A stretch of 52,933 nt of DNA, taken from Hymenobacter psychrophilus (GTDB taxonomy: Bacteria > Bacteroidota > Bacteroidia > Cytophagales > Hymenobacteraceae). The notes under the pieces are model-generated. The model made no database searches. It was not told the DNA's origin and worked only from the letters and a program-made list of their open reading frames with translations. Numbering within the stretch: the stretch's first letter is position 1; each line of letters opens with the position of its first letter. This document shows positions 23,676 through 32,087 of this stretch, piece by piece. The stretch covers positions 1 through 52,933 of the forward strand of contig NZ_FNOV01000019.1 in NCBI RefSeq assembly GCF_900107135.1, read 5' to 3'. The translations under genes were made by a program, and so were the position numbers.

Positions 23676-25865
23676 ATGCCCGACCCTACTTCCCCTAATA
23701 CCAACGAAGAGCTGAACACGGCCAAGCAGGCCAAGCTCGAAAACGTGGGCGCGCTCAGCCGCGACCAGCTCACGCCCGAAGCCGCCGCCGCGCCCGAAGG
23801 CCACGACGTGCCCGGCCATGACCACGCCGGCCACGACCATCCCGCCGGCAAGCGCGTGGTGGACCTGGCGGGCAAGGCCGCCGACGAGCATGCCGGCCAC
23901 GACCACGCCAGCGGCGACGACCACGACCATGGCCCCGTGGGCGCGAACCCTTACCTCTGGCCCGGCGTGAGCCTGGCGCTGCTGCTGGGCGGCATCGCGC
24001 TGGATTACTATAAAGTAGGCTTTTTCACCGGCTACGTGCGCCTGGCCTGGTACGGCGTGGCCTTCCTGCTGGTCGGGTGGAAAGTCATTCGCTCGGCCGT
24101 GCTCAGCATTCCCAGCGGCAACATCTTCAACGAGTTTCTGCTCATGAGCATCGCCACGCTCGGGGCCTTTGCCATCGGCGAGTACCCGGAAGGCGTAGCC
24201 GTGATGCTGTTCTACACCGTGGGCGAGCTGTTTCAGGACGCGGCCGTGAACCGGGCCAAGCGCAGCATCCGGGCCCTGCTCGAAATTCAGGCGACCGAAG
24301 TCACCGTGCTGCGGGACGGCCAGTCGCTGGTGCTCGACCCCAAAGCCGTGCAGCTGGGCGACGTGATTGAGGTGCGGCCGGGCGAGAAAGTGGCCCTCGA
24401 CGGCACGCTGGCGAAAGGTCCGGCTTCGTTCAACACGGCCGCCCTCACCGGCGAGTCGGCTCCACAGACCAAGCAGACGGGTGAGGTAGTGCTGGCCGGC
24501 ATGATAAACCAGGAAAGCCTAGTGCAGGTGCTGGTCACGGCCACCTACCAGGACACCAAGCTGGCCAAGATTCTGGCCATGGTGCAGGACGCGGTGGGCC
24601 GCAAAGCCAAAACCCAGCAGTTCATTACCAAGTTCGCCAAGGTCTACACGCCCATCGTGGTGCTGCTGGCCGTGCTGCTGGTGCTGGTGCCCTACTTCGT
24701 GGTCGATGACTACGTGTTCCGCACCTGGCTCTACCGGGCCCTGGTGTTCCTGGTGATTTCCTGCCCCTGCGCCTTGGTCATCAGCATTCCGCTGGGCTAC
24801 TTCGGGGGCATCGGCGCGGCCTCGAAAGCGGGCATCCTCTTTAAGGGCTCGAACTTCCTGGACGTGATGCGCGAGCTGGATACGGTCGTGATGGACAAGA
24901 CCGGTACGCTCACCCAGGGGGTGTTCGCCGTGCAGCAGGTGCAGCCCGCCGCCGGCATGGACGCTGCCCAGATGCTGCGCCTGGTGGGCGCGCTGGAAGT
25001 CAAATCCACCCATCCCATTGCCAAAGCCGTGGTGCTGCACGTCGGCGCGGCGGCGGCGGGCGTGCCCGTGGAAAACGTGGAGGAAATCAGCGGCCACGGC
25101 CTGCGGGGCCGGGTGGAGGGCCGCGACGTACTGGCCGGCAATACCAAGCTGCTCACCAAATTTAACGTAGCCTACCCGGCCGAAGTGGACCAGGTGTTTG
25201 ACAGCATTGTGGTGGCCGCCATTGATGGGAAATACGCCGGCTACCTGACCGTGGCCGACGCGCCCAAAGCCGACGCTTTGCAAACGGTGCAGGAGCTGCG
25301 GGCCGACGGCATCACCAAAATCGTGATGCTCTCCGGCGACAAGGACAGCATCACCCAGCGCGTGGCCAAGGAGCTGGGCATTGACGAGGCCCACGGCGGG
25401 CTGCTGCCCGAAGACAAGGCCCGCTACGTGCAGGAGTACAAGGACGCGGGCCGCAAGCTGGCCTTCGTGGGCGACGGCGTGAACGATGCGCCCGTGGTGG
25501 CCCTGGCCGACGTGGGCATTGCCATGGGTGGCCTGGGCTCGGACGCCACCATTGAAACCGCCGACGTGGTGATTCAGACCGACCACCCCAGTAAGATTGC
25601 CACCGCCCGGCGCATTGCCCGCGCCACCCATTCGGTGGTGTGGCAGAATATCTGGCTGGCCTTTATCGTGAAGGGCATCGTGCTTGTGCTCGGGGCCGGC
25701 GGCCTGGCTACGATGTGGGAAGCCGTGTTTGCCGACGTGGGCGTGGCCCTGCTGGCTATCCTCAATGCGGTGCGCATTCAGCGCATGGACTACGCCACGC
25801 CGGGCACGGGCGGCCCGGCGCCGGCTGGCCCTACCGTTTCACCTACCAAAGCAACCCAGTCATGA
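23676..25865 (+). CDS. zntA: Zn/Cd/Pb-type heavy-metal P-type ATPase (ZntA/CadA-like), 729 aa
   Basis: The N terminus (residues about 48-90) is rich in GHDH and HDHA repeats and replaces the usual Cys-based metal domain. Key motifs are SCPCAL near residue 363 (metal site), DKTGT near 408 (phosphorylation) and GDGVNDAP near 599. The last membrane helices contain the VFADVGV motif, which suits the P1B-2 group exporting Zn2+, Cd2+ and Pb2+ from the cytoplasm. It is translationally coupled to the CDF gene (ATGA overlap at 25862-25865). Confidence 0.93.
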   Translation: MPDPTSPNTNEELNTAKQAKLENVGALSRDQLTPEAAAAPEGHDVPGHDHAGHDHPAGKRVVDLAGKAADEHAGHDHASGDDHDHGPVGANPYLWPGVSLALLLGGIALDYYKVGFFTGYVRLAWYGVAFLLVGWKVIRSAVLSIPSGNIFNEFLLMSIATLGAFAIGEYPEGVAVMLFYTVGELFQDAAVNRAKRSIRALLEIQATEVTVLRDGQSLVLDPKAVQLGDVIEVRPGEKVALDGTLAKGPASFNTAALTGESAPQTKQTGEVVLAGMINQESLVQVLVTATYQDTKLAKILAMVQDAVGRKAKTQQFITKFAKVYTPIVVLLAVLLVLVPYFVVDDYVFRTWLYRALVFLVISCPCALVISIPLGYFGGIGAASKAGILFKGSNFLDVMRELDTVVMDKTGTLTQGVFAVQQVQPAAGMDAAQMLRLVGALEVKSTHPIAKAVVLHVGAAAAGVPVENVEEISGHGLRGRVEGRDVLAGNTKLLTKFNVAYPAEVDQVFDSIVVAAIDGKYAGYLTVADAPKADALQTVQELRADGITKIVMLSGDKDSITQRVAKELGIDEAHGGLLPEDKARYVQEYKDAGRKLAFVGDGVNDAPVVALADVGIAMGGLGSDATIETADVVIQTDHPSKIATARRIARATHSVVWQNIWLAFIVKGIVLVLGAGGLATMWEAVFADVGVALLAILNAVRIQRMDYATPGTGGPAPAGPTVSPTKATQS

Positions 25866-26758
25866 GCGGGTCCCACGGCATGAGCGGCAGCGCCGCCTCG
25901 CGCAACAAGCGCGCCCTGACCATCGTCTTCTTCACGACGCTGGCCTACCTGGTGGCGGAAGTCATCGGCGGCTGGTGGACCGGCAGCCTGGCCCTGCTGG
26001 CCGACGCGGGCCATATGCTCACCGACGTGGCCGGGGTGGGCCTGGCCCTGCTGGCCATTCGTTTCGGCGAGAAGCCGGCCACGCCCGAGCGCACCTACGG
26101 CTACTACCGCTTCGAGATTCTGGCTGCCCTCACCAACGCGGTGGTGCTGATTCTGATTTCACTCTACATCCTCTACGAGGCCTATTTCCGCTTCCTGAAC
26201 CCACCCAAGGTGGAAAGCACCACCATGATGTGGGTGGCCGGCGTGGGCATGCTGGTCAACCTCTACGGCGTGTACCTGCTGCGCAAAAGCTCGGGCGAGA
26301 GCCTAAATATGAAGGGCGCCTACTTCGAGGTGCTCAGCGACCTGCTTACGTCCGTGGGCGTGATAATCGCGGGCGCTATCATGCTCACCACCAAATGGTA
26401 CTACGCCGACCCGCTGCTCTCGGCCGGCATCGGCCTGTTCATTCTGCCCCGCACCTGGGCCCTGCTCAAAGAGTCGGTGGCCGTGCTGCTGGAAGGCACC
26501 CCGGCCGATGTGAACCTGGAAGCCCTGCGCCAGGGCCTGCTGGCCGAGCCGGGCGTGGCGGCCGTGCACGACCTGCACGCCTGGGTGCTCACCTCCGGGG
26601 TCAACGCCCTGAGCGTCCACGTCGTGCTGGCCGAAGGTGCCCAGCACGACGACGTGCTGGCCCGCGCCCATGCCTACGTGACGGGCAAGCACGCCGTACA
26701 GCACGCCACCATTCAGGTGGAGCGCGGCGACTTCGCCCGGCATGAAACGCACCTGTAA
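25862..26758 (+). CDS. CDF family cation exporter (CzcD/ZitB-like), 298 aa
   Basis: The ATG at 25862 overlaps the ATPase stop codon by four bases. The protein has six hydrophobic segments. The zinc-site pattern SLALLADAGHMLTD (HxxxD) lies in helix 2, and YFEVLSDLLTSVGV (DxxxD-like) in helix 5. The C-terminal cytoplasmic domain (VHDLHAWVL) binds regulatory metal. It exchanges Zn2+ or Cd2+ for protons across the inner membrane and works alongside the P-type ATPase and the RND pump. Confidence 0.93.
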   Translation: MSGSHGMSGSAASRNKRALTIVFFTTLAYLVAEVIGGWWTGSLALLADAGHMLTDVAGVGLALLAIRFGEKPATPERTYGYYRFEILAALTNAVVLILISLYILYEAYFRFLNPPKVESTTMMWVAGVGMLVNLYGVYLLRKSSGESLNMKGAYFEVLSDLLTSVGVIIAGAIMLTTKWYYADPLLSAGIGLFILPRTWALLKESVAVLLEGTPADVNLEALRQGLLAEPGVAAVHDLHAWVLTSGVNALSVHVVLAEGAQHDDVLARAHAYVTGKHAVQHATIQVERGDFARHETHL

Positions 26759-26799
26759 GAACTGTCTGGCTACTTTTTCACCTTAACCTGCTCCGGCTC

Positions 26800-28221
26800 A
26801 TGTCTGCTTCTTCCTACGACGTTCTCATCATCGGCTCCGGCCCCGGCGGCTACATCGCGGCCGTGCGCTGCGGCCAGCTGGGCCTGAAAACGGCCATCAT
26901 CGAAAAATATCCCACCCTGGGCGGCACCTGCCTCAACGTGGGCTGCATCCCCAGCAAGGCGGTACTCGAATCCACCGAACTCTACCACAAAGCCACGGCG
27001 CAGTTTGCCGAGCACGGCATTGCCGCCGACAACCTGCGCGCCGACCTGCCGCGCATGATGGAGCGCAAGGATAAGGTGGTAAGCAAGGTGTGCGACGGGG
27101 TAGTGTACCTGATGAAGAAAAACAAGGTGGACATCCTCCATGGCGTGGCCTCGTTCGTGGATGCCACCACCGTGCGCGTCGTGCCAACGGACGGGGGCAG
27201 TGGGGAAGAGCAGCGGCTCACGGCTAAGAACATCATCATCGCCACCGGCTCCAAGCCCAGCACCTTGCCTTTCATCACCCTGGATAAGGAGCGCGTCATC
27301 ACCAGCACGGAGGCCCTGGCGCTACGCGAGCTGCCCAAGCACCTGATTATCGTGGGCGGCGGCGTTATCGGCCTGGAGCTGGGGTCAGTGTACGCCCGGC
27401 TGGGTAGCAAAGTATCGGTCGTGGAATATACCGACGCCATTATTCCGAGCATGGACCGCACCCTGGGCAAGGAGCTGCTGCGCTCCCTCAAAAAGCAGGG
27501 CCTGGAATTTTACCTCTCCCACAAGGTCACGGCCGTAACACGGGAAGGGGAGACGGTGAAGCTGACGGCCACTCCGGCGGCCGGCGGGGCCGACCTGCAG
27601 CTGGAAGGCGACTACTGCCTGGTATCGGTGGGCCGCCGGCCCTACACCGACGGCCTGAACCTGGCCGCGGCCGGGGTGGAGGTAGACGAGAAAGGCCGGG
27701 TGAAAGTCAACGACGAGCTGCAAACCAACGTGCCCGGCATCTGGGCGCTGGGCGACGTGGTGCGCGGGGCCATGCTGGCGCACAAGGCCTCCGATGAGGG
27801 CGTATTCGTGGCCGAGCGGATTGCGGGCCAGAAGCCCCACGTCAACTACCTGCTCATTCCCAACGTGGTGTACACCTGGCCCGAAGTGGCCGGCGTGGGC
27901 TACACCGAAGAGCAGTTGAAGGAGCAGGGCCTGGCCTATAAGTCGGGCTCGTTTCCGTTCAGCGCCTCCGGCCGGGCCCTGGCCGGGGCCGATACCGAAG
28001 GGCTGGTAAAAGTGCTCACCGCCGCCGACACCGACGAAATCCTGGGCGTCCACATGATAGGAGCGCGCATTGCCGACATCGTGGCCGAAGCGGTGGCCGT
28101 GATGAGCTTTCGCGGGGCGGCCGAAGACGTGGCCCTGATGTCGCACGCCCACCCTACCTACGCCGAAGCCTTTAAGGAAGCCTGCCTCAACGCCTCGGGC
28201 CTGGGGGCCCTGAATATGTAA
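26800..28221 (+). CDS. lpdA: Dihydrolipoyl dehydrogenase (E3), 473 aa
   Basis: The FAD-binding motif GSGPGGYIAA, the redox disulphide GGTCLNVGCIPSKA, the NAD-binding GGGVIGLELG and the C-terminal HAHPTYAEAF (catalytic His-Glu pair) identify a complete class I lipoamide dehydrogenase. It normally reoxidises lipoamide of 2-oxo-acid dehydrogenases. No E1 or E2 gene is nearby. It lies within the metal operon, 41 bases after the CDF gene. It lacks the extra C-terminal Cys pair and N-terminal domain of mercuric reductase, so it is not MerA. Why it travels with metal genes is unclear; protection or replacement of a metal-sensitive thiol enzyme is possible. Confidence 0.92.
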   Translation: MSASSYDVLIIGSGPGGYIAAVRCGQLGLKTAIIEKYPTLGGTCLNVGCIPSKAVLESTELYHKATAQFAEHGIAADNLRADLPRMMERKDKVVSKVCDGVVYLMKKNKVDILHGVASFVDATTVRVVPTDGGSGEEQRLTAKNIIIATGSKPSTLPFITLDKERVITSTEALALRELPKHLIIVGGGVIGLELGSVYARLGSKVSVVEYTDAIIPSMDRTLGKELLRSLKKQGLEFYLSHKVTAVTREGETVKLTATPAAGGADLQLEGDYCLVSVGRRPYTDGLNLAAAGVEVDEKGRVKVNDELQTNVPGIWALGDVVRGAMLAHKASDEGVFVAERIAGQKPHVNYLLIPNVVYTWPEVAGVGYTEEQLKEQGLAYKSGSFPFSASGRALAGADTEGLVKVLTAADTDEILGVHMIGARIADIVAEAVAVMSFRGAAEDVALMSHAHPTYAEAFKEACLNASGLGALNM

Positions 28222-28232
28222 CTCTGCTGCTG

Positions 28233-28970
28233 ATGCTCCATATCCTGCGTTGCTCGCTCTTGGCTGCCGCTCACGGCCGTTGCTTCCGTTTCGGCGGGGC
28301 GCGGCTACTGGCGGCCCTGCTCATGGCCCTGGCCGTGAGCGGCTGTACTTCCGAGCCCGACGATTCGGCGGCGCACGAAGCCGAAATCCATGGTCCGGCC
28401 AAGCCCGCTCCGGCTCCAGCCACGGCGGCTGCCCCCCTGAATCTGGTCGACTCCCTGCAGCTCATGGTACGCGAGTTGGATGCGGTGCGCCGACTTGGCT
28501 GCTGGGACGAGGACTTTGCCGCCCTCATGGCCGTGCACCACGCCGGGGCCCAGCGCCTGGCCGCCGTGCAACTCTCGCGGGGCAAAGACTCGACCTTGCG
28601 CGCAATGGCTCAGCAGGTGCTCAAAAGCCACGAAAAGGATACCCATGTACTCGCTCTGGCTTTGAAGCGCGAACCGCCCGCCGGGCAGGAGTACCGACCG
28701 GGCAACCGCAAAGACCCCTTCGTACGGCGCATCGCGGCGGCACTGGCTCCCCTGCGTCAGCTGCCGGTGCTACCCGGCAGCCCGGATGCCGACTTTGCCA
28801 CGCTTATGGCGCTGCACCACCGCAGCGGCGTGGCCCTGGCCCAGGCGGAGCTGGCGTTTGGCCGCAACGCCGAGCTGCGGGAGGCCGCCCGGCGCATCGT
28901 ACGCGACCAACAGCCGGAAATCAAGCAGTTTCAGCGCTGGCTGCAAACGCATCCCACCCTTACCCCCTAA
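28233..28970 (+). CDS. Tandem DUF305 lipoprotein, 245 aa
   Basis: A lipobox LAVSGC (Cys38) follows a long basic N terminus. There are two DUF305-like repeats, each with the signature aspartate/phenylalanine then a histidine pair: DEDFAALMAVHHAGAQRLA (about residues 89-107) and DADFATLMALHHRSGVALA (about 187-205). DUF305 proteins such as CopM bind copper or other metals in the periplasm or at the cell surface. The gene starts 11 bases after lpdA. A metal-buffering role fits, but the metal cannot be read from sequence. Confidence 0.82.
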   Translation: MLHILRCSLLAAAHGRCFRFGGARLLAALLMALAVSGCTSEPDDSAAHEAEIHGPAKPAPAPATAAAPLNLVDSLQLMVRELDAVRRLGCWDEDFAALMAVHHAGAQRLAAVQLSRGKDSTLRAMAQQVLKSHEKDTHVLALALKREPPAGQEYRPGNRKDPFVRRIAAALAPLRQLPVLPGSPDADFATLMALHHRSGVALAQAELAFGRNAELREAARRIVRDQQPEIKQFQRWLQTHPTLTP

Positions 28971-28982
28971 GTTTCATTCGCT

Positions 28983-29249
28983 ATGCACACCGCAAAAATT
29001 GACCTCACGCTGACACCCACCGGCCGGCACTTGGCCTTTTCCAAAGAAATGCTGGAAGTGGCCCACGTTTTCCGCCGCGTGGGCGGAGAGGCCGGGCCTT
29101 GGCAGCGGGTGGCCGTCAACGCCCGTTCGCCCTACCACGACCAGGATGCATTCGCCCCCGGTACCCAACTGGAATATTACGTGCAGCACGAAAGCCAGCA
29201 GGGGGAGCAGGAAGCCCGCAGCCACATAGTTGGCACGACAGTCCAGTAA
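28983..29249 (+). CDS. Hypothetical protein, 88 aa
   Basis: I do not recognise this protein. It starts 12 bases after the DUF305 gene on the same strand and has no signal peptide or membrane segment. It is rich in His, Gln and Glu (YVQHESQQGEQEARSH). Its place inside the metal operon is the only clue to its function. Confidence 0.6.
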   Translation: MHTAKIDLTLTPTGRHLAFSKEMLEVAHVFRRVGGEAGPWQRVAVNARSPYHDQDAFAPGTQLEYYVQHESQQGEQEARSHIVGTTVQ

Positions 29250-29288
29250 ATTCTGAACCAGCAGCCAGGCAGCCGCTGTTACAGGCGC

Positions 29289-29378
29289 ATGTGTGAACAC
29301 CATAAACCCGTCCATAAGCTGCAACGCTTCTTCCTGTATGTACTCGCTGGAATGCTGGTCATCAGCACGCAGTTGTAG
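29289..29378 (+). CDS. Small membrane peptide with Cys-His-His N terminus, 29 aa
   Basis: The frame begins MCEHHKPVHKLQRF, followed by a single hydrophobic helix (FLYVLAGMLVIS). The N terminus CEHH...H could bind a metal ion. It lies in the metal operon between an unknown gene and the DUF3703 gene. It is too short to judge by coding statistics, so it remains a candidate. Confidence 0.4.
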   Translation: MCEHHKPVHKLQRFFLYVLAGMLVISTQL

Positions 29379-29434
29379 CCTCTGCCGGCGTTGCGTTAAT
29401 TGAGCGGGCACCACCCGGCTGAGCCACCGACCCT

Positions 29435-29803
29435 ATGCTCAACTTCCGTCTCCCTTCCCACCTACGCCCGTACTACCGCGCTGAGCTGCAGGCTGCCCGC
29501 GCCGCTGCTGGCCGCCACAACATGGCTGCGGCCTTCGTCCACCTCGAACGCGCCCACGTTCTGGGCCAGCGCTGGGCGCTGCCGCACACCCACACGCACC
29601 TGCTGATGCTGCGCCACGGCCTGCGCACCCGCGACGGGCGCGAAATCCTGGGCCAGCTCGTGCGCCTCATCGGCGGCTTTCCGCTCTCGCTTTTCGGCCG
29701 CATCCCCACCGGCAACACCGGCGGGGCCAACGTGCCGGCGGAGCAGTCCATGCCCATCCCAGCCGATTTACAGGCCATTCTCGCCCGGAGCGCTACTTCC
29801 TGA
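29435..29803 (+). CDS. DUF3703 family protein, 122 aa
   Basis: AAFVHLERAHVLGQRWALPH, HLLMLRHGLRTRDGREILGQ and RIPTGNTGGANVPAEQ are the family's conserved blocks, and the length is normal. DUF3703 proteins often occur in heavy-metal and mercury resistance loci; their biochemical role is unknown. This is the last gene of the metal operon and is followed by a strong terminator at 29882. Confidence 0.88.
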   Translation: MLNFRLPSHLRPYYRAELQAARAAAGRHNMAAAFVHLERAHVLGQRWALPHTHTHLLMLRHGLRTRDGREILGQLVRLIGGFPLSLFGRIPTGNTGGANVPAEQSMPIPADLQAILARSATS

Positions 29804-29881
29804 CCTTCACGCCAAATGGGCGCTATCTAAGTATTGAGCGCTATCCGATAAATGCGGCCCCTGGCGGAAGTGCCAAATGCT

Positions 29882-29926
29882 AAGAACCCTCGCACCAACC
29901 TATTGAGAGTTGATGCGAGGGTTCTT
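29882..29926. terminator. Terminator at the end of the metal operon
   Basis: AAGAACCCTCGCA (29882-29894) pairs perfectly with TGCGAGGGTTCTT (29914-29926), with a further CAAC/GTTG pairing inside. It works in both orientations by structure. Confidence 0.8.
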
Positions 29927-30000
29927 GCGTTGCGGGCGGAGAAGACCGGCCGTCGGAATTCCAACGACACGGCTTCAACTCGATTGCTGATGTGATTCTA

Positions 30001-30129
30001 TCAAGCGCCTTTCTTGTGCTTGTGAGGCTTTAAATCGGGGTGCTTCGGTTGATTTTCTGGAGTAACCCGCCTTCTTTCATCGGGTGTACCATCTTGTTTG
30101 TTCGGTTTTGGTCCGGGTTTGATAGCCAT
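30001..30129 (-). CDS. Small Lys/Pro-rich protein, 42 aa
   Basis: The frame MAIKPGPKPNKQDGTPDERR ends in KPHKHKKGA. It is very basic and proline-rich, with no hydrophobic stretch. It has a clean ATG start and stop and lies in an otherwise empty 480-base gap. Proteins like this are often missed by gene finders because of length. The function is unknown. Confidence 0.5.
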   Translation of the reverse strand: MAIKPGPKPNKQDGTPDERRRVTPENQPKHPDLKPHKHKKGA

Positions 30130-30550
30130 GACAACGAGTGGGGTTAGGGTTTAACCATGCTTTCAAGACCCTAAAATAAGAGGTATTTTCACTTTACAAG
30201 AAATAAGTGAGTTTACCCTTCGGGTAACATAAAAACCGCCTCTGTTGGAGATTAGCGCGAATTTATTACTCCAGCGCTAGAACAGCGCCTAAGCGGGCTC
30301 AACGTCTTGCTGCTGCAGAAAATCCCAGTCCTCGGCCGAAAGCTGCTGCTGCATAAAAGCCGTGTATCCGAGGTCACGGCGTTCCAGCGCATGGCGTCGA
30401 AAAGCCCAACTGCTGTTTGCGGCCGCGAAGCCGGCGGCGGTCATCGCCTGGCGCATCCGGGGCGGTAGCCCAGTCAGCCAGTGGTGAAAATCATCTTCTG
30501 TGAGATGGCCATCCGCTAGAACGTGTGGACACCTGTGGTAATTTTGTTTC

Positions 30551-30919
30551 ATGCGTCGTCACGAGTTAACCACCCGGGAGTGGGCTGTTTTAGGGCCGTT
30601 ATTGGATGCACACTGCCGCAAGCAAGGCGGGGCTACCGCCGCCAATCGTCTATTTATCAGCGCTGTGCTTTGGCGGATTCGCACGGGTATTCCCTGGCGC
30701 GACCTGCCCGAGCGCTTCGGCCATTGGAATTCGGTGGCCCGCCGCTTTGCTCGCTGGGCACGCAAGAAAGTCTGGCACCACCTATTTCGTGCCATCCAGG
30801 AGCCGGATTGGGAGTGGGTGCTGGTCGACTCGACCGCCGTCAAAGCCCATCCCCAAGCGGCCGGGCAAAAAAAAGCAGCGCTAAAGCCGAGGCCCTTGGC
30901 CGCAGCCGTAGCGGGCTGA
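30551..30919 (+). CDS. IS427-group transposase, first frame (orfA)
   Basis: Starts MRRHELTTREWAVLGPLLDA, typical of the DUF4096/HTH part of IS5-family transposases, and includes the first catalytic aspartate in LVDSTAVKAHPQAAG. It ends 45 bases past an A8 run (30867-30874). A -1 frameshift on this slippery run gives the full transposase. Confidence 0.9.
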   Translation: MRRHELTTREWAVLGPLLDAHCRKQGGATAANRLFISAVLWRIRTGIPWRDLPERFGHWNSVARRFARWARKKVWHHLFRAIQEPDWEWVLVDSTAVKAHPQAAGQKKAALKPRPLAAAVAG

Positions 30920-31308
30920 CGACGAAGGTGCACGCGGCAGTAGATGCGCTGGGCAACCCCGTTCACGTGCACGTGTCGGGCGGGCAAGAATCCGATTGTC
31001 AGCATTTTGACCGGATAGCCGAGGCCCTGCCGGCGCAGATTCAGGCGGTGGTCGGCGACAAGGGCTACGACACGAACGCCGTGCTGGCCCGCATCGCCCA
31101 GGCCGGGGCCGAGGCGGTGGTGCCGGCCAAAAAGAGCCGCTGCCAGGCGCGTGAAATCGACGAGAACCTGTACCGGGACCGCAACAAAGTGGAACGCTTC
31201 TTTCTCAAAATCAAGCAGAATCGAGCTGTCGCCACCCGCTATGACAAGACTGCCGCCTCGTACAGGGCCGTGGTTGAACTCGCTTGCATTATGTGCTGGC
31301 TAAAATGA
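30865..31308 (+). CDS. IS427-group transposase, second frame (orfB)
   Basis: From the A8 run the -1 frame reads KKSSAKAEALGRSRSGLTTK and continues through the second aspartate (VVGDKGYDTNA) and the glutamate region (RNKVERFFLKIKQNRAVATR) to the stop at 31308. It is made only by frameshifting from orfA, as is normal for this group. Confidence 0.9.
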   Translation, partial: AKKSSAKAEALGRSRSGLTTKVHAAVDALGNPVHVHVSGGQESDCQHFDRIAEALPAQIQAVVGDKGYDTNAVLARIAQAGAEAVVPAKKSRCQAREIDENLYRDRNKVERFFLKIKQNRAVATRYDKTAASYRAVVELACIMCWLK

Positions 31309-31492
31309 CAGGTGTCCACACGTTCTAGTTGGTGGTATCGGTACGCCGCATTGCCCACGCGCAGCAGCTGCGCCTGCTCGGCGCGTTCCGTTTCCGGCAA
31401 CTGCTGCAACGCCTGTACCTGCTGCTCGTGCAGGCGCGGGAGGGGGTGACGTGGAACTAGCAGGTCGTCAATGTTCATCGCAGCACAAGAGG

Positions 31493-31810
31493 TTACTCGG
31501 CTTTGTTGAGTGGCGTTTTACGAGCGTTGGGGTCGGCCGCGCACTCTTGGTACACCAGTTTAGCAATGTCCAGATACGGCACTTTCAGGGCCGCAGCAAG
31601 CTTGTGTAGCTCGTCCTGGGTCATGCCGCCCGGCTGGTCGTGGCGCTTATCGTACGTACGCGGGTTGATGTTCCACAGGGCGACAATATCCTTTTTCAGC
31701 ATCCGGGTTCCGTCCAGCAGCTCCGCCAGTGTCGAAGCCTTGATGGTCAGGTCGGTGTTGTCTAACGTGACCTTGAAGGAAATGGGCGCGGGCGCGGAAG
31801 TCGATGCCAT
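31493..31810 (-). CDS. Hypothetical protein, possible HTH regulator, 105 aa
   Basis: The C-terminal half has a helix-turn-helix-like stretch (MTQDELHKLAAALKVPYLDI) after LKKDIVALWNINPRTYDKRH. There is no signal peptide or membrane segment. It starts the small operon whose second gene is broken by the IS at 30520. A regulatory role is suggested by the helix-turn-helix pattern only. Confidence 0.6.
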   Translation of the reverse strand: MASTSAPAPISFKVTLDNTDLTIKASTLAELLDGTRMLKKDIVALWNINPRTYDKRHDQPGGMTQDELHKLAAALKVPYLDIAKLVYQECAADPNARKTPLNKAE

Positions 31811-32043
31811 AAGGAGGATGAAGGGTAATACCAGCCGGAAAGTTACCTCTTTGCTTGATGCACTGGTAAATTCCTCATTGGGGAATACGGCAAAATATGG
31901 CCCGCTGGCGCAGTTGCCCTAATAAATTACCACACTCGGTGTTGTCAGACCTCAACTGCAGTCTGTTTCCGGCCGGCATTGTATAAATAAGTAATCGCGC
32001 CACCATTCCTTAGCTAACAAAATAGGGGCAGTGGGGAAGAAAG
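31811..32043. other. Intergenic region upstream of the 31493-31810 gene
   Basis: No gene is seen. It should hold the promoter of the small minus-strand operon, but I cannot place it. A copy of the G-rich motif (complement of TTCCCCACTGCCCC) is at 32025-32043. Confidence 0.4.
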
Positions 32044-32084
32044 AACTGGCCCAACTCCCGGTCTGTGCGGGGGATGGGCCAGTT
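32044..32084 (-). terminator. Terminator after the 32088-32840 gene
   Basis: AACTGGCCCA (32044-32053) pairs with TGGGCCAGTT (32075-32084). On the minus strand it directly follows the stop codon and is followed by CTTTCTT. Confidence 0.8.
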
Positions 32085-32087
32085 TAA

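Larger units (their letters stand above)
30520..31324 (+). mobile_element. IS5-family (IS427-group) insertion sequence, 805 bp
   Basis: The ends are perfect inverted repeats (AACGTGTGGACACCTGT at 30520 and its complement ending at 31324), flanked by a CTAG duplication (30516-30519 and 31325-31328), which fits the YTAR target of the IS427 group. The transposase is in two frames joined at an A8 run by a -1 shift. The element looks complete and recent: its ends and target repeat are intact. Confidence 0.93.
30289..31478 (-). pseudogene. Unknown gene split by an IS5-family element (125 aa before insertion)
   Basis: The 5' part starts at 31478 (MNIDDLLVPRHPLPRLHE) and reads to GNAAYRYHQL. The 3' part runs from ADGHLTEDDFHHWLTG to the stop at 30289 (DFLQQQDVEPA). 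Removing 30520-31324 and one CTAG joins them in frame as HQL-ADGH, so the gene was intact before insertion. Neither part has a recognised family. The gene lies 14 bases after the stop of the 31493-31810 gene, so the pair was an operon. The IS has stop codons, so only a fragment can now be made. Confidence 0.9.

Noticed and set aside
25684..26745. 353-residue plus-strand open frame overlapping the CDF gene
   Set aside because: Arg/Pro/Gly-rich out-of-frame reading of the CDF exporter gene; the CDF frame has family motifs and a coupled start.
26800..28221. Mercuric reductase
   Set aside because: Disulphide-reductase fold, but the C-terminal vicinal Cys pair and N-terminal metal domain of MerA are absent, while the lipoamide dehydrogenase His-Glu motif is present.
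28974..29414. 146-residue minus-strand open frame
   Set aside because: Opposes the metal operon and has no domain; the plus-strand frames at 28983 and 29289 fit the context better.
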